Source: an uncultured Pseudomonadota bacterium
GTDB taxonomy: Bacteria > Pseudomonadota > Alphaproteobacteria > RF32 > CAG-239
Direction: 5' to 3'
NCBI GenBank assembly: GCA_949295025.1
Contig: CASFJK010000011.1
Location: 1 to 42,140 of the forward strand
Length of the DNA: 42,140 nt
Shown: in pieces, positions 17,598 to 25,924 of the stretch
Numbering within the stretch: the first letter of the stretch is position 1
How the letters are laid out: each line of letters starts with the position of its first letter
Program-made: the position numbers and the translations under genes
Notes under the pieces: generated by a model
What the model saw: only the letters and a program-made list of their open reading frames with translations
Database searches by the model: none
Told to the model about the DNA's origin: nothing

Positions 17598-17730
17598 GTA
17601 AATTCCCGGCGCTTTTGCTGCCGGGCCCCTTTCGCGTCGTAAGCCTTAACTTCGGCACAATTTTAAGCTAAAGCTAAAAAATTGCACCTCGTTGCGGCAA
17701 CTATCCGCTCCGAACTTGTCTTGTCACAAG
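17598..17730. other. Structured spacer between the two direct repeats
   Basis: About 130 bases, visibly richer in GC than the surroundings and without a plausible gene. CCCGGC (17605-17610) pairs with GCCGGG (17620-17625). CGAACTTGT (17711-17719) pairs with ACAAGTTCG (17726-17734), the second half of which resembles an inverted piece of the tRNA-Val T arm. It also holds TCGGCACAATTTTAAG, found again near 31483. Together with copy A it fills the 440-base gene-free stretch 17355-17795; nothing else is evident there. Confidence 0.6.
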
Positions 17731-17795
17731 TTCGACCTTGATATCTATATCTATCAATAAAAAAACAGCCTACACAAGGTAGGCTGTTTTTTTAT

Positions 17796-17814
<19 letters not shown>
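17731..17814. repeat. Direct repeat copy B, overlapping the intact tRNA-Val 3' end
   Basis: Partner of copy A (17519-17597). It runs from TTCGACCTTG through a perfect hairpin and T-run into the 3' end of the functional tRNA-Val gene. Confidence 0.85.
17754..17794 (-). terminator. Terminator of tRNA-Val
   Basis: ACAGCCTAC pairs with GTAGGCTGT around ACAAG with A- and T-runs on both sides, directly downstream of the leftward tRNA gene. Confidence 0.85.
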
Positions 17815-17870
<56 letters not shown>

Positions 17871-17906
17871 ATTATGTTCGCAACTGTATTTGCATTGCAC
17901 TTCTCT

Positions 17907-17935
17907 CCTATATATGATGATGATTGCTTTGGCAA
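17907..17935 (-). promoter_or_regulatory. Candidate promoter of tRNA-Val
   Basis: On the minus strand TTGCCA (17935-17930) is 17 bases from TATAGG (17912-17907). The start point would lie about 30 bases before the tRNA 5' end. Confidence 0.45.
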
Positions 17936-18038
17936 GTGTTTTTTTTATTTTTTCAAAAAAAACTCATTGCAATTATCAAATATTTAAGGAATTAGCATTA
18001 TTCTGTTTTTTAGTTTAATAAATTGATTGGGGTTTAAA

Positions 18039-18926
18039 TTGACTGACAAACATATTGATTTTCGTATCAATTATAAAAAAATCAAAATTTTTGATGAGTT
18101 TAACACTAAAGACTTTCAATATCCTATAGTATTGTCTTCCCCTCATAGCGGCAAAGACTTTCCTCCGGAATTTTTAAAAAACTCTTGTTGCAGTGAAGCT
18201 GAGCTCCGATCTTCTGAAGACTCTTTTGTAAACGATATTATCATTGAGGCTAGCAATGCCGGAATTCCTATGATTTCAATGAATATTCCGCGTACATTTG
18301 TTGATGTTAATCGCGATAAAATTGAAATTGATGACACAATGTATTTTGATAAAAAACCCTCTGTTGATACGGTTGGAAGCAGAAGATGTCGTGTCGGACT
18401 TGGGGTTATTCACCGTATTGTTGCACAAAACAAACCAATTTATGATGGCCTTATCTCTTATGCTGAAGCTCAAGAAAGAATTAAATATGTTTATGAACCA
18501 TATCATAAACGGCTTAAACAACTGATTGATAAATGCCAAAAGAAGTTCGGTTTTTGTTTACTGATTGATTGCCATTCTATGCCCTCTAAAATTTGCAATA
18601 TTATGAATGAAGCTAAACCGGTTGATTTTTGTATCAGTAACCTTTTTGATGAAAGTTGTCCCATACAAATTTCTGAGTTTATAGCTCAACAACTTTCTCA
18701 AAAAAATTATCGAGTGGAATTTAACCGTCCATATGCCGGCGCTTATATAACTTTTAATTATTGCCAGCCAAGAAAAAACATCTATACGTTGCAAATTGAG
18801 ATAAACAGAAGCCTCTATATGGAAGAAAATGTGTACAAAAAAAATGATAATTTTCAATCAATTAAGGATTGTGTATCCGAGTCGATTATCGCATTAGGTA
18901 AATTTTTACTAGATTTTAAGAAATAA
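18039..18926 (+). CDS. N-formylglutamate amidohydrolase family protein
   Basis: The family hydrolyses N-formyl-L-glutamate to glutamate and formate, the last step of one histidine-degradation route, but many members sit outside hut operons, as here, and act on unknown N-formyl or related substrates. Family motifs are visible: S-S-P-H-S-G (zinc-ligand His) near residue 35, D-x-F-V-N near 62, N-I-P-R-T-F-V-D-V-N-R-D near 85-96, D-C-H-S-M-P near 180 and N-R-P-Y-A-G-A-Y-I near 235. There is no ATG near the start; I chose TTG 18039 (295 aa) with GGGG six bases upstream. TTG 18027 is the alternative and adds four residues. Confidence 0.85.
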   Translation: MTDKHIDFRINYKKIKIFDEFNTKDFQYPIVLSSPHSGKDFPPEFLKNSCCSEAELRSSEDSFVNDIIIEASNAGIPMISMNIPRTFVDVNRDKIEIDDTMYFDKKPSVDTVGSRRCRVGLGVIHRIVAQNKPIYDGLISYAEAQERIKYVYEPYHKRLKQLIDKCQKKFGFCLLIDCHSMPSKICNIMNEAKPVDFCISNLFDESCPIQISEFIAQQLSQKNYRVEFNRPYAGAYITFNYCQPRKNIYTLQIEINRSLYMEENVYKKNDNFQSIKDCVSESIIALGKFLLDFKK

Positions 18927-18992
18927 TTATGTTATAAAACACTCGTTTTGGCATTAATATTTTATTAAGAATTAGCTCAAGACACTTTTCGT

Positions 18993-19120
18993 CGGTATCA
19001 TTTTTTGTTTGATATCGTTGGTTAACGGACCTCAAAGATGACATTTTTTTGTCAGATACCGTTTAAGCAAACTGAAATTGGCATATGGATTGCATAAGGG
19101 ATGTTTGTGGTACTTTGAGG
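18993..19120 (+). promoter_or_regulatory. Structured leader before the transglycosylase gene
   Basis: Several inverted repeats nest in this 204-base gap. CGGTATC (18993-18999) pairs with GATACCG (19055-19061). CCTCAAAG (19030-19037) pairs with CTTTGAGG (19113-19120), just before the start codon region. GACA and TGTC at 19040-19053 flank a T-run. They could shape a 5' leader, but no known riboswitch is recognised. Confidence 0.35.
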
Positions 19121-19130
19121 GAAAAGAGGA

Positions 19131-19844
19131 ATGCGTTTTAGCGTATCTAATAATTTAATGTTTTTTTTAGTATTGCTGATGTTAATTCAGCCGGTACAAG
19201 CTAAAGTATATAATGACAGAGTTGATGATACAATGGTTTGTACTTATGCCACACAAAAAATGGAAAAAGTGTATCAGATTAAAAGACACTTATTAACAAC
19301 AATCGCTAATGTTGAAACCGGCAGATGGAATGCCGAGAAAAAACAAAAAACGGCTTGGCCTTGGACCGTTAATGCGCAAGGCAAGGGAATGTTCTTTGAT
19401 ACAAAAGAAGAAGCCGTCCGCGAAGTTAAACGCTTGCAGGCAAAAGGCGTTAAAAGTATTGATGTGGGCTGCATGCAAATCAATTTGGTCTATCACCCTG
19501 ATGCTTTTGAGTCAGTTGAAGATGCTTTTGACCCACAAAAAAATGCACAATATGCAGCTAAATTTTTAAAAAATCTCTATGAAAATAATGATAAAGACTG
19601 GATTAAGGCTGCAATGGCTTACCATTCAAAAGTACCTACTAAGGCTCAACGCTACAAGAAAAAGATTGTAAGCACTTACGAGATTGTAAAACAAGCTCAG
19701 TTGAAACTTGAAAAAGCTTTGTTTGGTAATCAAAATGAAAATAATAATGTTCAATTAGCTCAAAAAGAAAGAACGTTAGATAAATCTTCTGCTGCTCAAT
19801 GGCGTGAAGCAAAATTAATGGAGTGGCGTACTCGTCACAACTAG
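19131..19844 (+). CDS. Exported lytic transglycosylase (SLT-like domain)
   Basis: Cleaves peptidoglycan glycan strands between MurNAc and GlcNAc to give anhydro-ends. A signal peptide is visible: hydrophobic L-M-F-F-L-V-L-L-M-L-I and cleavage after V-Q-A (residue ~24). The catalytic Glu is in A-N-V-E-T-G-R-W-N (near residue 62), followed by the SLT hallmarks V-G-C-M-Q-I-N (about 110-116) and A-M-A-Y-H-S (about 160). The C-terminal ~70 residues are Gln/Lys-rich and disordered. The ATG follows GAGG with suitable spacing. It ends 12 bases before the RNase J-like gene and may be co-transcribed with it. Confidence 0.87.
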   Translation: MRFSVSNNLMFFLVLLMLIQPVQAKVYNDRVDDTMVCTYATQKMEKVYQIKRHLLTTIANVETGRWNAEKKQKTAWPWTVNAQGKGMFFDTKEEAVREVKRLQAKGVKSIDVGCMQINLVYHPDAFESVEDAFDPQKNAQYAAKFLKNLYENNDKDWIKAAMAYHSKVPTKAQRYKKKIVSTYEIVKQAQLKLEKALFGNQNENNNVQLAQKERTLDKSSAAQWREAKLMEWRTRHN

Positions 19845-19856
19845 TTAAGGCATAAA

Positions 19857-21359
19857 ATGTCTGAATATTGGAAAAAAGCCGGTTTTTACTGGCAGGCTCT
19901 AGGTGGAAATAACATTGACCAAATTAGTGGGCATTGTTATCAATATACAGACATTATTTATAATCAAGCACAACAATTGGTTTCAACAACGATTATTATT
20001 GATATTGGTAAATTTGATAATTATCAGGCTTTGGGTGTAACTCATGCATGTGCAGCCGTTCCGGATGTGAGGAACCTTTTTACACATGAAAAAGTTACAG
20101 CCGAAGCCATTTTTTTAACCCATTCTCACCCTGATCACATGAATGGGATTCCCCATTACCTAAAAGCCGGATATAAACTTCCTCCCATTTATGGTGGAAA
20201 ATATACCAAAATGATTTTGGAAGATTTACTTCAGCAATTTGGAATTGATCCAGAACTATGGCCCGAATATCACATTATCTCAGATGGCGATATAATTAAT
20301 ATTGGGTCTTTAAAAATAGAAACTGTTGCCTCATCACACACTTGTTTTGATAGTTTTGGTTTCATTATCTTCTCGGAACATACAACCATTTATCATACCG
20401 GAGATATGAAGTTGGATGCCAGCACATATTTTCGCAAACCAACTAATATTAAAAGAATTAAATCCCTATCCGAACAAATAGATTGTGTTGTGGCTGATTT
20501 TTACGGGATTTATGATGACGGATTTGCCGTTAGAGAAGTTGATACCTTTAAACAGCTGGTAAAAATTATTAAACAGAGCAAAAAAGATAAAATTTTTCTT
20601 CCTGTTTATCCAACGCATCCGGAAATGTATATTATTGCCTTTTTGGCTGCTCTCAAACTAAAAAAGAATGTTGTCTTTTTTGGAAACCCCGATTTTTATA
20701 GCTATTTGAAAAGAATTATCGATTATGGTATTTCTTTTACGGATATGGCAAAAAACAGAATCAAAGTTATATATACTCATAATCGAGATGAAATTGCCAC
20801 TTTGGATAATAACTATGTGGTCATCGGTACTTATAATCATGTATCCTTGGCTTTTGACACCACACCACAAAATAGTTTTGGTATTATCACTGCAAAAACT
20901 TTTTTTAATCCTCTTAAAGGACAATTTAATGCCCATAACATTAAATTTGTTTCCGTAGATGATTATCCTGTTTTGCAAGGGTTTGGACACGGGTTTTTAG
21001 GCGATTATGAATATTTGAACTCCATATTATCACAACCAACATTTATTCCTACCCATTGTCCGATTTTTGTTATCAATAATTTCAGAGAATTGGCTGATTT
21101 TATCAAGATGTCTCTTATAGCACAAACTCCAAACAATAATGAAGTATATCAAATCGATAAAAAAAATTGTACTTTGGTGCAAAAAAATGCCTCCAATTGG
21201 CTTGCTGTATCCTATAATGCAGGTTATGCTTACTTCACTGAAATTCCACAAAAACCAACTTCTGGTGAAGGATTCTTAAAACGAACAATCAGTGAAAGGC
21301 GATGCCTAAACCGCTTCAAAATGTACTTACACAAGCGCAAAACATCGCAAAATTTCTAG
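19857..21359 (+). CDS. RNase J-like metallo-beta-lactamase-fold protein
   Basis: A 500-aa protein of the RNase J branch. The N terminus has A-L-G-G-N-N-I, matching the A-L-G-G segment of RNase J. The metal motif T-H-S-H-P-D-H-M-N-G is near residues 88-97, S-S-H-T-C-x-D-S-F-G near 160, H-T-G-D-M-K-L-D near 180 and the C-terminal Q-G-F-G-H-G followed by F-I-P-T-H near 395. RNase J acts in RNA decay as endo- and 5' exonuclease. The beta-CASP region is diverged (the usual S-S-P-I-P/GS loop reads G-T-Y-N-H), so this may be a paralogue with another nucleic-acid substrate. Confidence 0.75.
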   Translation: MSEYWKKAGFYWQALGGNNIDQISGHCYQYTDIIYNQAQQLVSTTIIIDIGKFDNYQALGVTHACAAVPDVRNLFTHEKVTAEAIFLTHSHPDHMNGIPHYLKAGYKLPPIYGGKYTKMILEDLLQQFGIDPELWPEYHIISDGDIINIGSLKIETVASSHTCFDSFGFIIFSEHTTIYHTGDMKLDASTYFRKPTNIKRIKSLSEQIDCVVADFYGIYDDGFAVREVDTFKQLVKIIKQSKKDKIFLPVYPTHPEMYIIAFLAALKLKKNVVFFGNPDFYSYLKRIIDYGISFTDMAKNRIKVIYTHNRDEIATLDNNYVVIGTYNHVSLAFDTTPQNSFGIITAKTFFNPLKGQFNAHNIKFVSVDDYPVLQGFGHGFLGDYEYLNSILSQPTFIPTHCPIFVINNFRELADFIKMSLIAQTPNNNEVYQIDKKNCTLVQKNASNWLAVSYNAGYAYFTEIPQKPTSGEGFLKRTISERRCLNRFKMYLHKRKTSQNF

Positions 21360-21515
21360 TCCAAAAAAGACCATAATATTATATTTATTTTTGCATAACA
21401 TAGTATAACTTTTATATGTATTATTGTGCTGTAATTAATTTTTAGTTGCAATATTCACATTTTTGTTATATTAGTATCTGTGTTGTATGTTAAAGCCTCA
21501 ACCTAAGGTAAAAAT

Positions 21516-21818
21516 ATGACCAAACTAATAAATAAAATTATTTCTCTGCATAAACGCAGAACAAGTATGCGTCTGGCTGATTCAGAATGGGAAGCTATGG
21601 ATGAGATTTGTCGTTTTGAAAATATTTCCAGAAATAAATTGATAGAATTTATAGAACAATGTAAAGATAAAGAGCTCGGTCTTTCGTGTTGCACCAGACT
21701 TTTTTTGCTTTCATATTATAAAAATAACGCTCGTTTAAGATTTCGTCCTTCAGGAAAAAATCTTCTTAAAGCATTGCAAATATTTGCTAGCTCAACAAAT
21801 GCTCGTACAAAACCTTAA
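21516..21818 (+). CDS. Ribbon-helix-helix protein (RHH_4-like)
   Basis: A 100-aa protein whose first ~65 residues fit the RHH_4 group common in Alphaproteobacteria: K-R-R-T-S-M-R-L-A-D-S-E-W-E-A-M-D-E-I-C, then N-I-S-R-N-K-L-I-E-F-I. The first strand (T-S-M-R-L) would contact DNA in a dimer; the role is probably a small transcription factor. The C-terminal part (C-C-T-R-L-F-L-L-S-Y-Y) matches the second half of the family. Its 3' end overlaps the convergent mntP gene by 32 bases. Confidence 0.8.
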   Translation: MTKLINKIISLHKRRTSMRLADSEWEAMDEICRFENISRNKLIEFIEQCKDKELGLSCCTRLFLLSYYKNNARLRFRPSGKNLLKALQIFASSTNARTKP

Positions 21819-22347
21819 AGCCTAATAAAATGAGCACGATACCCGAAAATATTTCCAGCTTCTGCGTAGGAATTTTTGGGAAAGTGCGGCTTATGTAAAA
21901 TGCGCCCAAGCTACATATAAAAGTTGTAATACCAATTAGGCTTGATGTTGTTAAAATTGAAATTTTGATAAAATATAATGTTACGCCGGTGGCGCACGCA
22001 TCTATGCTGGTTGCTATACCAATAAAAATTAAATATTTGAGAGTTAGTTCTTTATCAGCAACCTCTTCCGGTTGATGATGCAAGGCTTCGTTAATAACAT
22101 TTAATCCTAACAAAACAAAAACCAAAAAGGAAATCCAGTGGTCAAAATGGCTTATATATGCACTAACACTGTTGGTTCCTGCCCAACCTATAATCGGCAT
22201 GATAAACTGTCCAAAACCAGTTGCAAAAGCCAAAAGAAAAGCGTTTTTTAAACGCTGTTTTTTTAAGATTAGTCCATAAGAAAAAGAGACAACAGCGGCA
22301 TCTACGGAAAGCGCTATTGCCAGAAAGAAGACATCTAATATTGACAC
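21787..22347 (-). CDS. mntP: Manganese efflux pump MntP
   Basis: Exports Mn2+ across the inner membrane. The 186-aa protein has six predicted helices arranged as two similar halves, each with the family aspartate motif: A-L-S-V-D-A-A-V-V-S (residues ~12-21) and A-T-S-I-D-A-C-A-T-G (~112-121). A long loop with H-H-Q-P-E-E separates the halves. Length is typical. A single-pass 62-aa protein gene lies 14 bases upstream in the same direction. No manganese riboswitch is visible before that pair. Confidence 0.93.
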   Translation of the reverse strand: MSILDVFFLAIALSVDAAVVSFSYGLILKKQRLKNAFLLAFATGFGQFIMPIIGWAGTNSVSAYISHFDHWISFLVFVLLGLNVINEALHHQPEEVADKELTLKYLIFIGIATSIDACATGVTLYFIKISILTTSSLIGITTFICSLGAFYISRTFPKIPTQKLEIFSGIVLILLGFKVLYEHLLS

Positions 22348-22361
22348 AAAAATTTCCTCTT

Positions 22362-22550
22362 TTATTGAGCTAAGTTATCTAACCCATCAGAGGAATCAGA
22401 AGACATATTCTTTTTGACGATGGTATTTTCAATGGTATAATTTTTTTCTTCTTCAGCTTTTTTTTGCAACATGCCTGAAAAACCAAAATATAAAAAGGCT
22501 GCTCCAATGCAAACACTCAAAGCAATAATTATCTTCTTTTTAGTTTCCAT
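22362..22550 (-). CDS. Small single-pass membrane protein upstream of mntP
   Basis: A 62-aa protein: short basic N terminus, one membrane helix (residues ~7-26, I-I-I-A-L-S-V-C-I-G-A-A-F-L-Y-F-G-F), then a polar Ser/Asp-rich tail. GGAGA lies seven bases upstream of the ATG, which supports translation. It probably shares a transcript with mntP and could be an accessory small membrane protein, but this rests on position only. Confidence 0.65.
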   Translation of the reverse strand: METKKKIIIALSVCIGAAFLYFGFSGMLQKKAEEEKNYTIENTIVKKNMSSDSSDGLDNLAQ

Positions 22551-22641
22551 AAAACATCTCCTAACCGATTATGTATTTGATTTTAACTTTATATAACTTT
22601 ATGTTAAAAGTCGAGAACAAAACAATATTAAATAAAAAAAT

Positions 22642-22986
22642 ATGGAAAACAATTTATTTGACAGATTGGCAGCCTCACCTTTTCGGCAAAAGTTTAAGTT
22701 ATCATCCGAAGATAAAATTTATATTCAAAAAAAAGGACTGGAAACTATTAAAAAACATGCTGAAGATTTTGTTGCTCAAAGATTGGCTCCTGCATTTCCT
22801 AAAAATGACGGAAAACAAACACCCATGCGCGGACATCCTGTTTTTAAGGCACAGCACGCAACAGCATGTTGTTGCCGTGGCTGTCTTTACAAATGGCATA
22901 AAATTCCGCAAGGAAGAACTCTTACGAAAGATGAGCAACAATATATTATTGATGTTTTAATACTTTGGATAACAAAACAGCTTTAA
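22642..22986 (+). CDS. DUF4186 family protein
   Basis: A 114-aa protein of the small DUF4186 family, recognised by F-R-x-K-F-x-L-S-x-x-D, R-L-A-P-A-x-P-K-N-D-G-K-Q-T-P-M-R-G-H-P-V-F-x-A-Q-H-A-T and C-C-C-R-G-C-L-x-K-W-H. The Cys cluster with nearby His could bind a metal. Function is not known. The family is usually encoded alone, as here. A longer frame beginning at 22571 is a different reading frame and is rejected. Confidence 0.88.
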   Translation: MENNLFDRLAASPFRQKFKLSSEDKIYIQKKGLETIKKHAEDFVAQRLAPAFPKNDGKQTPMRGHPVFKAQHATACCCRGCLYKWHKIPQGRTLTKDEQQYIIDVLILWITKQL

Positions 22987-22991
22987 TTTTT

Positions 22992-23480
22992 TTAATGATT
23001 AGCATTGTTTAAAATCCGCTGTTTATCGCGGTTCCAGTCACGCTCTTTGGTCGCCTCTCGTTTATCATACATTTTTTTACCGCGACCAAGACCTATTTCC
23101 AATTTGGCTCGTCCTTTATCATTAAAAAACAATCTAATTGCAACTAAAGTAGCGCCTTTGCGCGCTAAGGCATTTATAATGTCTATTATCTCTTTTTTCT
23201 TCAAAAGCAATTTGCGGTCACGCTTTTCGACATGGCTTTCATATCCCTTATTGGCATATTCGGCAATAAACATATTGGACATATATAATTCGCCGTTTTT
23301 TTCTACACCATAAGCATCATTTATATTAGCATGTCCTAAGCGTAAAGACTTAACCTCAGTTCCGCTTAATTGCAAACCGGCAATATATTTTTCTTCTATC
23401 AAATAGTCAAAATGTGCGCGACGATTTTGAGCCACGACACCGGTGCTGATAAAATCACTTTTCTTCTTTTTTTCTGCCAT
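22992..23480 (-). CDS. smpB: SsrA-binding protein SmpB
   Basis: Binds tmRNA and brings it to stalled ribosomes for trans-translation. The 162-aa protein shows G-V-V-A-Q-N-R-R-A-H-F-D-Y near the N terminus, G-T-E-V-K-S-L-R-L-G-H-A-N-I-N-D-A-Y, L-L-L-K-K-K-E-I, and the basic C-terminal tail K-M-Y-D-K-R-E-A-T-K-E-R-D-W that enters the mRNA channel. Start ATG 23480 has AGAGG seven bases upstream; the upstream in-frame start at 23531 would add an atypical 17 residues. tmRNA itself is not in the window. Confidence 0.96.
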   Translation of the reverse strand: MAEKKKKSDFISTGVVAQNRRAHFDYLIEEKYIAGLQLSGTEVKSLRLGHANINDAYGVEKNGELYMSNMFIAEYANKGYESHVEKRDRKLLLKKKEIIDIINALARKGATLVAIRLFFNDKGRAKLEIGLGRGKKMYDKREATKERDWNRDKQRILNNANH

Positions 23481-23531
23481 TTTTTCCTCTTTTTTCTTTC
23501 TTATAATCAAAAAAAGAGGAACAGACAACAA

Positions 23532-23566
23532 AAAAGTTCAGAAACTTGTTCTGAACTTTTATTTTG
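23532..23566 (-). terminator. Terminator of the bactofilin gene
   Basis: AAAAGTTCAG (23532-23541) pairs with CTGAACTTTT (23551-23560). On the minus strand the stem starts just after the bactofilin stop and is followed by a T-run. Confidence 0.8.
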
Positions 23567-24016
23567 CTATGCTTTTTTCTTATTTTTAGAAGCATCTGTA
23601 ATCATCAAATCTGGCTTTGCACCTTCAGCAGGAATCGGCTCACCCACACGCATACAACGTCCATCGATGAATGCCCCCGGTTCAATAGCAATGGTAACAT
23701 GTGTTGCATCACCAATTAATTTTGCGCTTTTGGCAATGAAAATACTTTCTGCAGCAACACGACCATTTAAGGTTCCATATAACTGCAAATTTTTTACAGT
23801 GATAGAGCCCTCAACAACGCCTTTTACACCAATAATCAACTCATCACAGCTAATATCACCGACAACATGTCCATCAATATGTAAAACAGTATTGCTAATG
23901 ATATCTCCGTTTACACGAGTATTTTCACTGATGATTGTCGGTACCGGAACGGATGAATTATTTTTATTTATTGATCTGGCAAACTTCAAATAAACTAATC
24001 TTTTTAAATTTTTCAT
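23567..24016 (-). CDS. Bactofilin
   Basis: Bactofilins are cytoskeletal proteins that self-assemble without nucleotides and often recruit peptidoglycan enzymes for cell shape or stalk formation. The 149-aa protein has the central beta-helical domain (~residues 28-125) with regularly spaced G-D-I, G-H-V-V-G-D-I, G-V-V-E-G-S-I, G-T-L-N-G-R-V and A-K-L-I-G-D steps. The basic N terminus may attach to the membrane and the tail is Lys-rich. It lies 15 bases downstream of an M23 endopeptidase gene, a recurrent pairing in Proteobacteria. Confidence 0.92.
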   Translation of the reverse strand: MKNLKRLVYLKFARSINKNNSSVPVPTIISENTRVNGDIISNTVLHIDGHVVGDISCDELIIGVKGVVEGSITVKNLQLYGTLNGRVAAESIFIAKSAKLIGDATHVTIAIEPGAFIDGRCMRVGEPIPAEGAKPDLMITDASKNKKKA

Positions 24017-24031
24017 TTTTACCCTCGAATC

Positions 24032-25255
24032 TTAAGATACTTTTGCTTTCATAAACGGCATCGGATCTACCGGAACACCGCGATACAAAACTTCATAATG
24101 CAGATGAGGTCCAGTGGAGCGTCCTGTATTTCCGACCTCACCTACCACTTCATTGGCTTCTAAATATTGACCTTTTTTAACATATATTTTGTGCATATGA
24201 GCATATTTGGTTTTAAAACCATTCCCATGATCAACTTCAACCAAATTTCCATATCCTCCGGCATATTCTGCGCGAGTTACCTTGCCTTTGGCCATGGTTT
24301 TAATTTTATTTCCTGTACGGCTGGCTAAATCAACACCTTTGTGGCGAGCTTGTTTTTTGTTGAACGGATCGGCGCGACCACCAAACGGCGATGTCAACCA
24401 ATAGCTCCATACCGGTTTGCCTAAAGGTACAAATTGAACAATTTCTTTATAATATTCTAAATCATCTACGTCTCTATATATTTCCGTGATTTTTTGATTG
24501 AGCTTTTTATCTTTTAACTTTGGCATTTGAGCCGGTTCAAACAAACCACCTTTTCCATTTTTGCGGTTTGCTTGCGGGTTGAAGTATAATCCTTGTTTTT
24601 TTAGAGGGACATTAATTTCTTTAAATGCACTCTTTATTTTGTTTACTTCTTTGGAGGATATTTGAGAAACTTTTTCCAGAACTTCCATTTCTGCTTCTTT
24701 GAGTTCATCAATAATATCTTCCATCTCATTCATTTGGCGTTTTAATTCATCTCTTTCCGAAGCAGCAATGTCTCTTTGTAAAACAGCTTCACTCAAAGAG
24801 ATTTTTTCTTCCAACTTATCAACTGATGCCCATTCATTGGTTGAGGATAATAATTTAATTTTATCTTCGACAGCACTGGCTTGCTTTTTATATTTTTCAA
24901 TTTCTTGCTTTGAACCTTTGTTGCCCATATTGCTCAACATGGTGGAAATATTCTTTTGCAAAGACATAAAATCGCCCATCAAATTGGCATAGGCATCGCG
25001 CGTTGTTTCCAGCTCTCTGGTTTTGGCAGAAACCATCACGCCTGATTTATTATAAATATGATAAGAATAGAAACTCCACACGCCAATAATAATTAAAATA
25101 CACAAAAACATAACCTGAGCCTTTGACGATATCGTCAAGACTTTGGCACGATTCTGACTGCGGAAAATAATCTCCTTTTCAGAAAAAAACTTTTTCTTCT
25201 CTCTAAACTGAGGATTATAATCACGCTTTGTATTGTTAGCGTTCTTTATACTCAT
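24032..25255 (-). CDS. M23-family peptidoglycan endopeptidase, membrane-anchored
   Basis: A 407-aa type II membrane protein: basic cytoplasmic N terminus, one membrane helix at ~48-66, a long periplasmic coiled coil (~75-215), then a LytM/M23 domain (~285-405). Zinc ligands are visible in R-H-K-G-V-D-L-A (H and D) and H-L-H-Y-E near the C terminus, with Y-G-N-L-V-E-V-D-H-G-N-G between. All ligands are present, so it should be an active D,D-endopeptidase rather than an EnvC-like activator. It is encoded with the bactofilin gene 15 bases downstream, which probably positions it. Confidence 0.92.
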   Translation of the reverse strand: MSIKNANNTKRDYNPQFREKKKFFSEKEIIFRSQNRAKVLTISSKAQVMFLCILIIIGVWSFYSYHIYNKSGVMVSAKTRELETTRDAYANLMGDFMSLQKNISTMLSNMGNKGSKQEIEKYKKQASAVEDKIKLLSSTNEWASVDKLEEKISLSEAVLQRDIAASERDELKRQMNEMEDIIDELKEAEMEVLEKVSQISSKEVNKIKSAFKEINVPLKKQGLYFNPQANRKNGKGGLFEPAQMPKLKDKKLNQKITEIYRDVDDLEYYKEIVQFVPLGKPVWSYWLTSPFGGRADPFNKKQARHKGVDLASRTGNKIKTMAKGKVTRAEYAGGYGNLVEVDHGNGFKTKYAHMHKIYVKKGQYLEANEVVGEVGNTGRSTGPHLHYEVLYRGVPVDPMPFMKAKVS

Positions 25256-25440
25256 ATAAAAACCTATGACATCAAAAAAAATGTGCTTTTATAATTTTCA
25301 CATTTCTTGTCTTATATATTAAAAAAATATTAAAATACAGTCTTTTTACAAACTTATCCTACTGTAAAAACAACAGACTTGTCTTTTTAGCATGTTTTAT
25401 TGTAAATACAATATAGAAAATAGTTATAGAGAGGTTTTTT

Positions 25441-25920
25441 ATGAAAAAAGATATAAAAAGTTTAAATTTCAACATATTAGAGCTGTTAGCAACTTGGTTC
25501 TATTCGGGAAAATCTCCTAAAGCCCCGGGAACATGCGGCTCTCTGGCAACCTTGCCATTTGTTTATTGTTTGGCATATTTTTATGGCATCTACGCTGTGA
25601 TTATCTTTGCGATTTTGATTTCTTTGGCAGGAATTCCCATCGCTGGAAAATATGCAGAAGCCCTTAAAATTAAAGACCCGGGACAAATTGTGATTGATGA
25701 AGTTGCCGGACAAACAATTGCGCTTATTTTTGCAGGAACAAATCTTTATTTGTTTGTTATTGGTTTTGCACTCTTCCGCCTGTTTGATATATCTAAACCA
25801 TGGTTAGTCGGTTGGGCTGACAGCAAATTAAGCGGTGGTTTGGGAATCATGCTTGATGACATTTTTGCCGGAATTTTTGCCGGAATTATTGTTTATTTGG
25901 CAGGATATTATATTCTCTAA
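25441..25920 (+). CDS. pgpA: Phosphatidylglycerophosphatase A
   Basis: Dephosphorylates phosphatidylglycerophosphate to phosphatidylglycerol in the inner membrane. The 159-aa protein has the family motifs S-P-K-A-P-G-T-C-G-S (residues ~25-34), D-P-G-Q-I-V-I-D-E-V-A-G (~79-90) and G-I-M-L-D-D-I-F-A-G (~138-147), with three or four hydrophobic helices. Length is typical. GAGAGG precedes the ATG. It is divergent from the M23 gene and convergent with the FtsB-like gene, four bases away. Confidence 0.94.
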   Translation: MKKDIKSLNFNILELLATWFYSGKSPKAPGTCGSLATLPFVYCLAYFYGIYAVIIFAILISLAGIPIAGKYAEALKIKDPGQIVIDEVAGQTIALIFAGTNLYLFVIGFALFRLFDISKPWLVGWADSKLSGGLGIMLDDIFAGIFAGIIVYLAGYYIL

Positions 25921-25924
25921 TAAA

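Noticed and set aside
17448-17642. 64-codon ORF in the tRNA-Val repeat region
   Set aside because: It runs through copy A of the repeat, including the terminator hairpin and tRNA fragment, so it is not coding.
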